Positions 8,411-18,830 of a stretch of DNA of 64,000 nucleotides are shown here, in pieces. The stretch covers positions 3,092-67,091 of the forward strand of contig CAYXVE010000023.1 in NCBI GenBank assembly GCA_964468435.1, read 5' to 3'. Below the pieces are notes generated by a model. That model had not been told where the DNA came from. It saw only the letters and a program-made list of their open reading frames with translations, and did no database searches. Each line of letters starts with the position of its first letter. Within the stretch, counting starts at the first letter, position 1. Made by a program: the position numbers and the translations under genes. This stretch comes from JBCCTX01 sp964468435 (GTDB taxonomy: Bacteria; Bacteroidota; Bacteroidia; J057).

Positions 8411-9295
8411 ATGAGTACTATTCTAGACCTCATCGGAAATACTCCCTTAGTGGAAATCACCCATATCATCCAAAAACCCGGGATCACCGTCTATGGCAAG
8501 CTAGAAGGACACAATCCCGGAGGGAGTGTCAAGGACCGGGCTGCATACGGGATGATCAAAGGAGCCTGGGAACGCGGAGACATCGACAAGAGCACCCGCC
8601 TGATCGAGGCGACTAGTGGCAATACTGGTATCGCCCTGGCGATGATCGCCAACCTCTTCGGAATTGAAATCGAACTGGTTATGCCTGAAAGTGCCACTAT
8701 CGAGCGAGTCAATACCATGAAAGCCTTTGGTGCCAAAGTAACACTGACTCCCGCGGAAAAGACCATTGAGTACTCGCGTGAATACGCCGAGGCCCAGGCA
8801 GAGAAAGAAGGCTACTTCATGCTCAACCAGTTTGCCAACCCCGACAACTACGGCATGCACTACCGGACCACTGGTCCAGAGATATGGAGAGATACCCATG
8901 GTAAGATCACCCATTTTGTTTCCTCAATGGGTACCACAGGTACCATCATGGGGGTTTCACGCTTTCTCAAAGAGCAGAATTCCGACGTACAGATCATAGG
9001 TACCCAACCCACCGAAGAATCGCGTATTCCCGGCATACGCAGATGGTCGCCAGAATTTCTCCCCAAAATCTTCGAACCTGAGCGTGTCGATCGAATCATC
9101 GACGTCTCCCAGGAAGAAGCCACGAGCATGGCCCGGAGGCTGGCGCTGGAAGAGAGTATCTTCTCTGGCATGAGCAGTGGCGGAGCCGTTACTGCAGTTA
9201 CCAAACTCATTGAAGACCTTGATGAAGGAGTGATCGTGTGCATCATTTGCGATCGTGGAGACCGGTATTTGTCCTCGGACTTGTTTCAGTTATAA
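8411..9295 (+). CDS. cysM: Cysteine synthase B (O-acetylserine sulfhydrylase)
   Basis: PLP enzyme converting O-acetylserine and sulfide (or thiosulfate) to cysteine. The 294-residue protein carries K41 in GGSVKDR (Schiff base), SGNTG (69-73) for substrate, and GTTGT (174-178) for the PLP phosphate. The segment GIRRWSPEFLPKIF (208-221) and Cys280 in CDRGDRYLS are typical of the CysM rather than the CysK branch; the matching Cys280 of the E. coli enzyme is linked to its wider substrate range. It follows cysE but has its own upstream palindrome, which suggests separate control. Confidence 0.93.
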   Translation: MSTILDLIGNTPLVEITHIIQKPGITVYGKLEGHNPGGSVKDRAAYGMIKGAWERGDIDKSTRLIEATSGNTGIALAMIANLFGIEIELVMPESATIERVNTMKAFGAKVTLTPAEKTIEYSREYAEAQAEKEGYFMLNQFANPDNYGMHYRTTGPEIWRDTHGKITHFVSSMGTTGTIMGVSRFLKEQNSDVQIIGTQPTEESRIPGIRRWSPEFLPKIFEPERVDRIIDVSQEEATSMARRLALEESIFSGMSSGGAVTAVTKLIEDLDEGVIVCIICDRGDRYLSSDLFQL

Positions 9296-9353
9296 ATTTG
9301 ATTGTGTCATTTACACCATAAAAGGCAATCGAACAATTTTAAATTATCAAATC

Positions 9354-9361
9354 TATATTTT
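9354..9361 (+). promoter_or_regulatory. Possible -7 box before the beta-lactamase-like gene
   Basis: TATATTTT lies 20 bp before the ATG at 9382 and fits TAnnTTT of the Bacteroidota -7 element. Single weak match; no clear -33 partner. Confidence 0.25.
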
Positions 9362-9381
9362 CGAAATACAGAACATTACAC

Positions 9382-10299
9382 ATGTACCCTTTCTTACGAG
9401 CATTTACAATCTATCTGATCATTTCAGTTTTTAATGGCTGCACCCAACCCGGTCCCCTCGAATCTCTCCGTCAAAACATCGAACGCGAGTTTGAAGAAGA
9501 GCCCGGTACTTTCGCCCTGGCTTTCAAGGACCTCAGTACTGGTGAGGAACTGCTCATCAATGTGCAGGATTCCTTCCACGCTGCCAGTACGATGAAAACG
9601 CCCGTCCTGATCGAACTCTACAAGCAGGCTGCAGCAGGCAAATTTGCCCTAACAGATTCCATCGAAGTCGTGAATACCTTCTACAGCATCGTGGATAGTA
9701 GCACCTACAGCTTGAATATAGATGATGACAGTGAAAATAAACTGTATGACCAAATCGGCACGAAACGCACCATTGCCGATCTGGCTTATGATATGATCAT
9801 CTACAGCAGCAACCTCGCTACCAACATTGTCATTGGGCTGGTCGATGCACGGGAAGTCACTCAGACAATGCGCGAACTCGGAGCACCAGAGATTGAAGTG
9901 CTACGAGGCGTGGAAGACATCAAAGCCTTCGAGCAGGGACTGAGTAATTCGACAACTGCCTATGACCTGATGTTGATCTATGAAAAACTCGCTAAAGGCG
10001 AAGTAGTCAATCCCGAAGCCTCAGAGAAAATAACTGATATCCTGCTGGATCAGCAATTCAACGATATCATCCCAGCTCAGCTACCAGAGGATGTTAAGGT
10101 AGCCCACAAAACTGGGTCCATCACAGGTGTGCACCACGATTCAGGAATGGTCTTCCTACCCGATGGACGTACATATATCCTGGTCATTCTGTCCAAGCAA
10201 CTCGGCGACTTCGATGCCGGCACTCAGCGCATGGCCAGGGTATCCCGTATGGTATACGATCATGTGGTAGGGACTGGCAGCAGTCCATCTGGCTTTTAA
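9382..10299 (+). CDS. Class A beta-lactamase-related serine hydrolase, lipoprotein
   Basis: A 305-residue protein with a signal peptide ending at Cys20 (SVFNGC), so probably membrane-anchored. The class A fold is shown by the S-x-x-K motif STMK (S69, K72), SSN (142-144) in place of the usual SDN, and KTG (243-245). In the omega loop the phrase AFEQGLSN places E184 where the general base E166 would be, with Ser188 where class A enzymes normally have Asn170. Whether it hydrolyses beta-lactams or acts on cell-wall peptides cannot be read from the sequence; the altered SDN and Asn170 positions argue for caution. It stands alone between cysM and the heme-c protein genes. Confidence 0.8.
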   Translation: MYPFLRAFTIYLIISVFNGCTQPGPLESLRQNIEREFEEEPGTFALAFKDLSTGEELLINVQDSFHAASTMKTPVLIELYKQAAAGKFALTDSIEVVNTFYSIVDSSTYSLNIDDDSENKLYDQIGTKRTIADLAYDMIIYSSNLATNIVIGLVDAREVTQTMRELGAPEIEVLRGVEDIKAFEQGLSNSTTAYDLMLIYEKLAKGEVVNPEASEKITDILLDQQFNDIIPAQLPEDVKVAHKTGSITGVHHDSGMVFLPDGRTYILVILSKQLGDFDAGTQRMARVSRMVYDHVVGTGSSPSGF

Positions 10300-10482
10300 G
10301 CCCGATGAGCCGTCAATCCGCCTTCTCTGCCAGTGATTTATTCCATTGGAATTCTAAGCCCCTGAATAATCTCATACCATCCAGTGGATCATCATATAGA
10401 TCTGTATACTGCTTCTAGCTTACAGCCAACGATGAAATATTCATCATTTCTTTGTATCTTATCAAAAATACAAAGACCCGTT

Positions 10483-13400
10483 ATGTCTACCACATTCCCC
10501 TGGAAATACGTTTCCCGTGCAGGTGTTATACTCCTGTTTGCAGCCATGATCTTCCTTTCATCGTGCAATACAAGTTCATCCACGAATGCCAGTCTTCAGG
10601 CTTCCCTCCCTGAAATCGTAGACTACAATTACCATATCAAACCCATCCTGTCGGATCGTTGCTATGCCTGTCATGGACCCGATGAAAAAACCCGGGAAGC
10701 AGATCTGCGACTCGATACCCCCGAAGGAGCACTCCAAATGAAACTGGAATCGGACAATCCGGCTATTGTAGCGGGTAGTTCTTCACGAAGTGAAGTATGG
10801 CATCGCATTACCAGCAGCGATCCCCAGGTCATGATGCCTCCTCCTGAATCTCACCTAACCTTGAGTGAGTATGAGGTAGCTTTATTGGGAAAATGGATCG
10901 ATCAGGGTGCAGAATGGAAAGCTCACTGGGCATTTATTCCTCCTCAAAAACCTCAAATCCCCAAAACCCATCAACCAGAATGGATCAGCAACGAGATAGA
11001 TGCTTTTGTCCTTGCCCGGCTGGAACAACAAAACCTATCTCCTTCACCCCAAGCCCATAAAGCGCGCCTGATCCGGCGATTGAGCCTGGACCTGCGTGGA
11101 CTTCCCCCTTCCCTCAGCGAGATCGACACTTTTCTCGAAGACGATTCCCCTGATGCGTATGAACAACTGGTGGACCGCTTTCTGGCGGATTCTGCCTATG
11201 GCGAACGGATGGCCCTGGAATGGCTGGATATCGCCCGGTATGCAGATTCCCATGGGATGCACGCCGATGGCTCCCGTACCATGTGGCCCTGGAGAGACTG
11301 GGTGATCCAGGCTTTTAATGAAAATATGCCTTACGATCAGTTTATGACCTTCCAGTTAGCCGGAGACCTGCTACCTAATCCCGATAAAAAACAAATCCTG
11401 GCCACGGCCTTTCACCGGAATCACAAGAACAATACAGAAGCCGGGATTATCGATGAAGAATACCGTCTTGAATACGTTTATGACCGTACCAATACCACCG
11501 CCAAAGCATTTATGGGGCTTACCCTGGAGTGTGCCCGCTGCCACGACCATAAGTTTGACCCTATTTCACAAAAGGAATACTACCAGACTGCTGCTTTCTT
11601 CAATAATGTAGAAGAACTGGGCATGAGTGCCAATGATGGAAGCCACGGACCCAACCTGCTCATAACCAGTGACTCGATAGATGCAGTTTTATCACATATA
11701 CAACGGCGTTTATCCCTGCTTGAACAGAAAAAACACCTTAGCCAACAACAGATAACCGCCCAAAAAGCTTTCCTGAAAACAGTAGTTCCCACAACAATTG
11801 ATCCCAGTCCCTTTCTCCTGGCTCATTATCCTCTTGACAATATACACTCTGTGATGGATGCTAAAGGAAAAAATAAGCAGGAAGTTGATCGTAATCAAAC
11901 CGTGTATGTAAATGGGGAACCGGAACTGACAGAAGGAAAAATAGGTAATTCTCTGAGTTTCGACGATGAGTTTGAATTTCTGCACTTAAATGAAATCCCT
12001 GAATTTGAGATCACAGACGCCTTTTCTGCCTCTGCCTGGATCTACACCACCAAGACTGGAAAACATCAGACCATACTGGGTAACAGCGGAGCCAAAAATC
12101 ATTTCTGGCGAGGATGGGAAATGACCCTGAATGAGGATAATCAACTTAGAGTGAGTCTGATCCACGCATTACCGGACAATTACCTCAGGGTATCGTCCAG
12201 GCATGAGGTTCCACTGGATACCTGGACCCAGGTAGCTTTCACCTACGACGGGAGTGCCCAGGCGAATGGGATCAACCTGTATATCAATGGTCAGCGGGTC
12301 GAAAAAGATGTGCTTTACGACCGGCTGTTCAAAAGCATCAAGACGATTGATAACCTGTTTCAACGCAAAGAACGTCCTGTTCGTGTAGCAAAGAGTTATC
12401 GTTCCAATACAGGAGATGATGGAATATTTCAGGGCAAAATTGATGATATCCGGATTTACCATCAGCCCCTGACATCTCTCGAAATTGCTTCGATTTATCC
12501 TGATCCTGCTAAACTCGATCAACTTATCGAGTTGAAACCCGATTTGATAAGCAAACATCTCCAGACGCGAAAAACGGATTTTTCACTTCTTGAGGAGATA
12601 AACAAATTGCACCAAAAGCGGCTGTCTCTGATCGAGTCATTACCTGAGGTAATGATTATGCAGGAAATGGAATCTCCCCGTCAAATGTATGTCTATGAGC
12701 GGGGAGATTATACTGCTCCAGGAGAAGCTGTTGATCCTGCAACTCCTGCATCGATACTTCCCTTCCCTGATCGTTTGGCTCCTAACCGTTTGGGGCTTTC
12801 CCAATGGCTTACTCAGCCAGCTCACCCTCTTACTGCACGAGTTACCATCAACCGCTACTGGCAGATGCTTTTCGGTAAGGGACTGGTCTCTACGCCGCAT
12901 GATTTCGGCAGCCAGGGCAAATTACCTACACATCCACTTTTACTGGATCATCTGGCTATCTGGTTTGTGGAGAAAGGTTGGGATGTCAAAGCACTGTTGA
13001 AATATATCGTCATGTCTTCTACTTACCAGCAAGCTTCTGCCACCCGTGAAGATCTTGCTACTATAGATCCCGATAATGAATTACTGGCACGGGGGCCTGC
13101 TTTCAGGCTCCAGGCAGAGCTGATCCGGGATCACGCCCTGGCAGTCAGTGGTCTGCTGGTTCGCAAAATGGGTGGTCCTAGCGTCAAACCCTATCAGCCT
13201 CCAGGCATGTGGATCGATAAGACCAATTTTTCTCAGGCGTTGCTGCATTATGTACAGGGTTCCGGAGCCAATCTCTACCGCAGAGGTATGTATACCTTTA
13301 TACGCAGGACGGTGCCCCCACCTTCCATGATCGCATTTGATGCGACAGATCGCTCAGATTGCATCGTCGAGCGACAACAAACCAATACGCCTATGCAGGC

Positions 13401-13734
13401 CCTGGTGCTCATGAATGATCCGCAATTTGTGGAAGCTTCACGGGTTATGGCCGAAAGGATATTAAAACATGAAGGAAATACTTCATCTTCGCAACTAACA
13501 TTCGGCTTCAGACTGGCTACCGGAAGATTTCCTGCAAATGAAGAACTGGATATCCTCAAGCACTTATACCATCAGGAAATCGAACACTTCCAGCACCAAC
13601 CCGATAGTGCTGCACGACTCCTTCAGACAGGTGAATTCCCCAGAGATACCACCCTGGATATCATACAGCATGCAGCTATGACCAATGTAGCCAGTATGCT
13701 ACTCAATCACGATGAAGCGTATATGAAGAGGTAG
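10483..13734 (+). CDS. Heme-c / DUF1549 / LamG / DUF1553 lipoprotein, copy 1
   Basis: A 1083-residue envelope protein of the planctomycete-type cytochrome family. Order of parts: lipoprotein signal ending in LSSC (Cys28); a single heme-c site CYACH (Cys60, Cys63, His64) in the PSCyt1 domain; DUF1549 (about 165-375); a LamG/concanavalin-like domain (about 445-675, with WTQVAFTYDGS and DDIRIY phrases); and DUF1553 (about 745-1000). In-frame ATGs exist at 10384 and 10432, but the ATG at 10483 gives a normal signal peptide and an N-terminus matching its paralogue residue for residue at Cys28 and Cys60. The family usually pairs with DUF1501 proteins, as here, and is suspected of roles in polysaccharide or sulfated-sugar metabolism; the reaction is unknown. 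Confidence 0.9.
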   Translation: MSTTFPWKYVSRAGVILLFAAMIFLSSCNTSSSTNASLQASLPEIVDYNYHIKPILSDRCYACHGPDEKTREADLRLDTPEGALQMKLESDNPAIVAGSSSRSEVWHRITSSDPQVMMPPPESHLTLSEYEVALLGKWIDQGAEWKAHWAFIPPQKPQIPKTHQPEWISNEIDAFVLARLEQQNLSPSPQAHKARLIRRLSLDLRGLPPSLSEIDTFLEDDSPDAYEQLVDRFLADSAYGERMALEWLDIARYADSHGMHADGSRTMWPWRDWVIQAFNENMPYDQFMTFQLAGDLLPNPDKKQILATAFHRNHKNNTEAGIIDEEYRLEYVYDRTNTTAKAFMGLTLECARCHDHKFDPISQKEYYQTAAFFNNVEELGMSANDGSHGPNLLITSDSIDAVLSHIQRRLSLLEQKKHLSQQQITAQKAFLKTVVPTTIDPSPFLLAHYPLDNIHSVMDAKGKNKQEVDRNQTVYVNGEPELTEGKIGNSLSFDDEFEFLHLNEIPEFEITDAFSASAWIYTTKTGKHQTILGNSGAKNHFWRGWEMTLNEDNQLRVSLIHALPDNYLRVSSRHEVPLDTWTQVAFTYDGSAQANGINLYINGQRVEKDVLYDRLFKSIKTIDNLFQRKERPVRVAKSYRSNTGDDGIFQGKIDDIRIYHQPLTSLEIASIYPDPAKLDQLIELKPDLISKHLQTRKTDFSLLEEINKLHQKRLSLIESLPEVMIMQEMESPRQMYVYERGDYTAPGEAVDPATPASILPFPDRLAPNRLGLSQWLTQPAHPLTARVTINRYWQMLFGKGLVSTPHDFGSQGKLPTHPLLLDHLAIWFVEKGWDVKALLKYIVMSSTYQQASATREDLATIDPDNELLARGPAFRLQAELIRDHALAVSGLLVRKMGGPSVKPYQPPGMWIDKTNFSQALLHYVQGSGANLYRRGMYTFIRRTVPPPSMIAFDATDRSDCIVERQQTNTPMQALVLMNDPQFVEASRVMAERILKHEGNTSSSQLTFGFRLATGRFPANEELDILKHLYHQEIEHFQHQPDSAARLLQTGEFPRDTTLDIIQHAAMTNVASMLLNHDEAYMKR

Positions 13735-13895
13735 GAGAATGACGAAAGAACACACATATGTTGGAAATATAGCCATCCTTTATTACGATAATCTGAAATA
13801 TTGGGGTCATTCCTCACCTGTGGTCTTTGTTTTCCTTAGTACTACCAAATTTTCCACTTTTTTTGTATTTTCCCTGCATACTTATGCAAATTTCT

Positions 13896-16800
13896 ATGAC
13901 TACTCTGCTACATATACTCCTCCTCTATCGTAAAGGAATATTAGTACTCCCGTGGATTGGAATGATTCTGTTCAGCTGCCAAAGCAGTTCGGATTTGGAA
14001 GCATCTTTAGCTACACCACTTCCAGAGAACATTGACTACAACTATCACATCAAACCGATCCTTTCAGATCGTTGTTATGCCTGTCATGGGCCAGATGACA
14101 AGACACGGGAAGCGGACCTGCGCCTTGACACACCAGAAGGAGCACTCAAGATGAAGCTTGAGTCAGGGAAACCCGCCATTGTAGCTGGTAGCACTTCACG
14201 GAGCGAATTCTGGCATCGCATCACCAGCGATGATCCACAAGTACTTATGCCTCCACCGGAATCACATCTTACTTTGAGTGATTATGAAGTGGCTTTATTG
14301 GGAAAATGGATTGAACAAGGAGCCGAATGGAAATCCCACTGGTCATTTATCCCACCTGAAAGACCGGATATCCCACGTATTTCACAAAAAGACTTTCCCA
14401 TCCATGAGATAGACCATTTTATCCTGGCACAACTCGAGCGCAAAGGACTGACTCCCTCACCTAAAGCAGACAAAACACGTCTGATCAGAAGACTCAGCCT
14501 TGACCTCCGTGGGCTTCCTCCAACGCTTGAAGAAATTGATGTATTTCTACAGGATGAAGATCCTGATGCTTATGAAAAGCTGGTAGATACTTACCTCTCA
14601 GATCCCGCCTTTGGAGAGCGCATGGCGCTCGACTGGATGGATGTAGCCCGCTATGCAGACTCCCATGGTATGCATGCCGACGGCTGGCGAAATATGTGGC
14701 CCTGGCGCGACTGGGTGATCCAGGCATTTAATGACAATATGCCTTATGATCAGTTTATCATGTATCAGATGGCCGGAGATATGTTACCCGATGCAACCAA
14801 AGACCAGATCCTGGCAACTGCCTTTCACCGCAATCACCAGATGACCGCAGAAGGAGGAGTCATCGATGAAGAGTTTCGCCTGGAATATGTGTTTGATCGC
14901 ACCAATACGACTGCGACTGCATTTCTGGGACTTACCATGGAATGCGCACGGTGCCACGACCACAAGTTTGATCCCTTATCTCAAAAAGATTTCTACGCTC
15001 TCGCTGCTTTTTTCAATAATGTCAAAGAAGTGGGTATGACAGGAGATGATGGTAATTATGGTCCTGTCATGCTAATGAGTTCCGATACCCTGGAAGCCAA
15101 ACTCAATGCGCTGGACCAACAAATCAACAAGCTCTATCAGCAAAAAAAGCTTTCCCAATCTGAAGTTCAGGCGCAAAAGGCTTTTCTGACGACCCTGGAC
15201 AGGTCTAGTGTACAGCCACAGCGGTTTCTACTGGCCCATTACCCGCTCGATAAGCTTACTAAGCAGCGTAATGCTTCCGGAAACCCGCAGCTATTGCTGG
15301 ATCTTAATGACCAATCGACTGCAACTGGTGAACCCGAACTCGTAAAAGGGAAAATTGGAAAAGCCTTAAGGTTTGATCATGACTATGATGTACTTTATCT
15401 ACATGATATTGCCAACTTCGAGATCACAGAGTCATTCTCAATAGGTACCTGGATCAAACCCGAAAAAAAGGGTGAGCATCAGACCATCATCGGTAACAGT
15501 GGAAATAAAAATAATTTTTGGCGAGGCTGGGAAATGACCCTGGATACTTCTAATCACCTGTGGGTTCGACTCATCCACTCTCTACCCCACAATTACATAC
15601 ATATAGCATCTGAGCAAACTATTCCTCTCGATACCTGGACCCAGGTGATGTTTACCTACGATGGTACAGCAAAAGCCTCAGGTGTGAAGCTTTATATCAA
15701 TGGCAGAAATGTCCCCGTACAGATACACTTCGACCAGCTATACAAGAGTATGCGTACGATTGACAGCCGTCATAATCCCGAAGACCGTGCCCTCCGGGTA
15801 GCCAAGAGCTACCGTGCATTTACAGGTGATAATGGTATCTATCTGGGAAGTATAGATGACATACGTATATATGATGAGGCGCTTACTGAGCTGGAAGTAG
15901 CTGCTATACACCCTGACTCTGAGGTTTATGAGAGATTGCTTGCAGAAAAACCTGAATCCACCGACCAACACCTGGCTGCCCGGAAGGACAGAAAAAAAAC
16001 GAACCTCGATCAGAAAATACAGCTTCTTCTGGAAAAGCGTCTGACCATGATTGACACAGTATCTGAAGTGATGGTCATGGGAGAAATGAAACAACCCAGA
16101 CCCATGTATGTACTGGAAAGGGGATCATATGCCGCTCCCCAGGAGCAGGTAGCTCCTGCCACCCCCAAAGCTGTTCTACCTTTTCCTGATGACTTTCCCC
16201 CAAATCGCGTAGGACTCGCCCAGTGGCTTATCAGCCCTAAGAATCCGCTTACAGCAAGGGTGACGGTCAACCGGTACTGGCAGATGATCTTTGGACAGGG
16301 ATTGGTAAAGACCCCTCAGGATTTTGGTAGCCAGGGTAACCTGCCTACACATCCGCTCTTACTGGACCATCTGGCCACCTGGTTGGTAGCCAGTGGATGG
16401 GATATCAAAGCCCTGATGAAATACATGGTCATGTCTGCTACTTATCAGCAGGAATCGACCTTGAGGCCACAACTCATATCCATCGATCCCAACAATGAAC
16501 TTCTGGCCAGAGGGCCCAGTTTCCGGTTGCCCGCAGAGCATATTCGCGACCATGCACTCACAGTCAGCGGATTGCTTATAGACCAAATTGGTGGCCCTAG
16601 CGTAAAACCTTATCAGCCACCAGGGCTGTGGATCGACAAAGGGAATTTCTCTCCTAAACTGCTCTATTATGTACAGGATTCTGGAGCTAACCTCTATCGC
16701 AGAGGTCTTTATACGTTCGTAAGGAGAACCTCACCTCCCCCTTCAATGATCGCTTTTGATGCGACAGATCGATCCTACTGCAGTGTGCAGCGCCAGACGA

Positions 16801-17153
16801 CCAATACGCCCATGCAAGCATTGGTACTGCTCAACGACCCCCAATTTGTGGAAGCTTCCAGAGTGATGGCAGAACGCATCATCCGGGAAGGAGGAAACGA
16901 TTTGAATGATCAGTTACAATATGGCTTCCGGCTTGCTACCGGAAGAGTTCCTCACACAGAAGAACTCAATATCCTGAATGGGCTCTACCAGGAAGAATGG
17001 AAACGCTTTGTTCTAGCACCTGATAGTGCCCAGGCACTACTGCAAACAGGTGCGTATCCTCGCGATACGACCCTGAACCTTACTCAGCTTGCTGCCATGA
17101 CCAACGTAGCCAGTATGCTGCTCAACCACGATGAAGCATATATGAAAAGATAA
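13896..17153 (+). CDS. Heme-c / DUF1549 / LamG / DUF1553 lipoprotein, copy 2
   Basis: Tandem paralogue of the preceding gene (161 bp away), 1085 residues, with the same domain order and long identical stretches, for example around the heme site, the DUF1549 CARCHDHKFDP motif and the C-terminal SMLLNHDEAYMKR. Lipobox MILFSC puts the anchor at Cys28 and the heme site at Cys60/Cys63/His64, exactly as in copy 1. The ATG at 13896 is chosen for that reason; upstream ATGs at 13827 and 13884 would lengthen the n-region. Divergence is concentrated in the linker before and inside the LamG domain, which suggests different ligands. The DUF1501 gene follows after 161 bp. Confidence 0.9.
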   Translation: MTTLLHILLLYRKGILVLPWIGMILFSCQSSSDLEASLATPLPENIDYNYHIKPILSDRCYACHGPDDKTREADLRLDTPEGALKMKLESGKPAIVAGSTSRSEFWHRITSDDPQVLMPPPESHLTLSDYEVALLGKWIEQGAEWKSHWSFIPPERPDIPRISQKDFPIHEIDHFILAQLERKGLTPSPKADKTRLIRRLSLDLRGLPPTLEEIDVFLQDEDPDAYEKLVDTYLSDPAFGERMALDWMDVARYADSHGMHADGWRNMWPWRDWVIQAFNDNMPYDQFIMYQMAGDMLPDATKDQILATAFHRNHQMTAEGGVIDEEFRLEYVFDRTNTTATAFLGLTMECARCHDHKFDPLSQKDFYALAAFFNNVKEVGMTGDDGNYGPVMLMSSDTLEAKLNALDQQINKLYQQKKLSQSEVQAQKAFLTTLDRSSVQPQRFLLAHYPLDKLTKQRNASGNPQLLLDLNDQSTATGEPELVKGKIGKALRFDHDYDVLYLHDIANFEITESFSIGTWIKPEKKGEHQTIIGNSGNKNNFWRGWEMTLDTSNHLWVRLIHSLPHNYIHIASEQTIPLDTWTQVMFTYDGTAKASGVKLYINGRNVPVQIHFDQLYKSMRTIDSRHNPEDRALRVAKSYRAFTGDNGIYLGSIDDIRIYDEALTELEVAAIHPDSEVYERLLAEKPESTDQHLAARKDRKKTNLDQKIQLLLEKRLTMIDTVSEVMVMGEMKQPRPMYVLERGSYAAPQEQVAPATPKAVLPFPDDFPPNRVGLAQWLISPKNPLTARVTVNRYWQMIFGQGLVKTPQDFGSQGNLPTHPLLLDHLATWLVASGWDIKALMKYMVMSATYQQESTLRPQLISIDPNNELLARGPSFRLPAEHIRDHALTVSGLLIDQIGGPSVKPYQPPGLWIDKGNFSPKLLYYVQDSGANLYRRGLYTFVRRTSPPPSMIAFDATDRSYCSVQRQTTNTPMQALVLLNDPQFVEASRVMAERIIREGGNDLNDQLQYGFRLATGRVPHTEELNILNGLYQEEWKRFVLAPDSAQALLQTGAYPRDTTLNLTQLAAMTNVASMLLNHDEAYMKR

Positions 17154-17314
17154 ATATGGGCCACATAGGACAGACCCGACAGTACCCGATACCGGACTCA
17201 CAAAACAGCGTACAATACATGACGCATTTATCAACATCCACAGCAGTGGTTCTCTGTAGACCACAATATCCCAATGACTCCAATGACCCAACATCACCAT
17301 AACACCATACAATC

Positions 17315-18772
17315 ATGTCGCATTGCAATAATTACGAAAAACAATATACAAGAAGGGATTTTCTCGCTCGCACCAGCCTGGGAATGGGAGCAGTAGCCCT
17401 GGCTTCTTTAGTCAATCCCCTTTGGTCGCGCTCACCGGCAGTAGGCTTATCCAACGAAACTGGTGGCATACTGGGGAGTCCACATTTCCGTCCCAGAGCC
17501 AAACGAGTCATTTACTTATTTCAAAGTGGAGGTCCATCTCAGTTGGAATCGTTTGATCACAAGCCATTGCTACGCGAAATGAATGGGCAGGAACTGCCCG
17601 AATCGGTCAGAAAGGGCCAACGTCTGACAGGGATGACCGCTGGACAGAAATCCTTTCCCCTGGCAGGATCTCAATTTGAATTTAGCCAGCATGGCCCAAA
17701 TGGGATGTGGGTGAGTGAACTCTTCCCTCATACCACGCAGATCCTGGATGATCTGTGCTTTGTGCAGTCTATGTACACCGAAGCTATCAATCACGATCCG
17801 GCAATCACCTTTATTCAGACAGGTTCGCAGTTGCCGGGTAGACCCGCTATCGGATCATGGATCAGTTATGGCCTGGGAACCGACAATAAAAACCTCCCGG
17901 AATTCATCGTTCTGGTCACCAAGGATAAACGTGGACAACCGCTTTATGCACGCTTGTGGGGCAATGGCTTTCTCCCCTCCAGACACCAGGGTGTGCAGTT
18001 CAGAGCCGGAAAAGATCCCGTGCTCTTTCTTAGCAATCCCGCTGGACTGGATCAGCAAGATCGCAGAAGACATCTGGACTACCTGAAGCAACTTCAGGAG
18101 TTTCAGTACCAGCAGGAGGAAGACCCCGAAATTCTGGCTAAAATTGCCCAATATGAGATGGCTTACCGTATGCAGACTTCTGTTCCTGAAGTAATGGATG
18201 TCGCAGACGAACCAGACTACATCTATGATATGTATGGCCCTGACTCACGCATTCCCGGGACCTATGCTGCAAATTGTCTTCTTGCAAGACGCCTGGCGGA
18301 AAGAGGCGTGAAATTTATACAGCTTTATCATCAGGGATGGGATCAGCATGGCAATCTACCCAGAGCCATACAGACACAGGCTAAAGATACCGATCAGGCA
18401 TCTGCGGCGCTGGTTGCTGACCTCAAGCAACGGGGAATGCTCGATGACACACTTGTCATCTGGGGGGGTGAATTTGGACGCACCAATTACTCGCAGGGAC
18501 AGTTGACTCAAACTAATTATGGAAGAGATCACCATCCCCGATGCTTCACAATCTGGATGGCGGGAGGCGGAGTTAAAGCGGGACTGATCTATGGAAAAAC
18601 AGATGAATTTGGGTATAACATCGAAGAGAATCCCGTCCATATTCACGATTTTCAGGCCACCTTCATGCATATTCTTGGAATTGATCACGAGAAACTTACG
18701 TTTAAACACCAGGGAAGACGCTACAGACTTACCGATGTACACGGAAATGTAGTCAAAGAGCTGTTGGCATAG
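17315..18772 (+). CDS. DUF1501 protein with Tat signal
   Basis: A 485-residue protein of the DUF1501 family, which shares the alkaline-phosphatase/sulfatase fold. The N-terminus has a twin-arginine signal TRRDFLART (R13, R14) followed by a hydrophobic stretch, so it should be exported folded by the Tat system; tatC is encoded at 37.9 kb. Family phrases include FQSGGPSQLESFDHKP (about 67-82), NHDPAITFIQTGSQLPGRPAIGSWISYGLG and a C-terminal VIWGGEFGRT...YGRDHHPRCFT (metal-site region). DUF1501 genes commonly sit next to DUF1553 genes, and this one follows two of them. Its substrate is unknown. Confidence 0.9.
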   Translation: MSHCNNYEKQYTRRDFLARTSLGMGAVALASLVNPLWSRSPAVGLSNETGGILGSPHFRPRAKRVIYLFQSGGPSQLESFDHKPLLREMNGQELPESVRKGQRLTGMTAGQKSFPLAGSQFEFSQHGPNGMWVSELFPHTTQILDDLCFVQSMYTEAINHDPAITFIQTGSQLPGRPAIGSWISYGLGTDNKNLPEFIVLVTKDKRGQPLYARLWGNGFLPSRHQGVQFRAGKDPVLFLSNPAGLDQQDRRRHLDYLKQLQEFQYQQEEDPEILAKIAQYEMAYRMQTSVPEVMDVADEPDYIYDMYGPDSRIPGTYAANCLLARRLAERGVKFIQLYHQGWDQHGNLPRAIQTQAKDTDQASAALVADLKQRGMLDDTLVIWGGEFGRTNYSQGQLTQTNYGRDHHPRCFTIWMAGGGVKAGLIYGKTDEFGYNIEENPVHIHDFQATFMHILGIDHEKLTFKHQGRRYRLTDVHGNVVKELLA

Positions 18773-18830
18773 GGATTTTTTTATTGGGAAATGGTTACTT
18801 TGCGCATCAAATTCGTAGCAGGCTGTAAAA

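Noticed and set aside
13739..13933. 64-codon frame between the two DUF1553 genes
   Set aside because: It overlaps the start of the second DUF1553 gene in another frame and has no recognisable feature.
17570..18742. Several antisense frames inside the DUF1501 gene
   Set aside because: All are shadows of a gene with a Tat signal and full family motifs.
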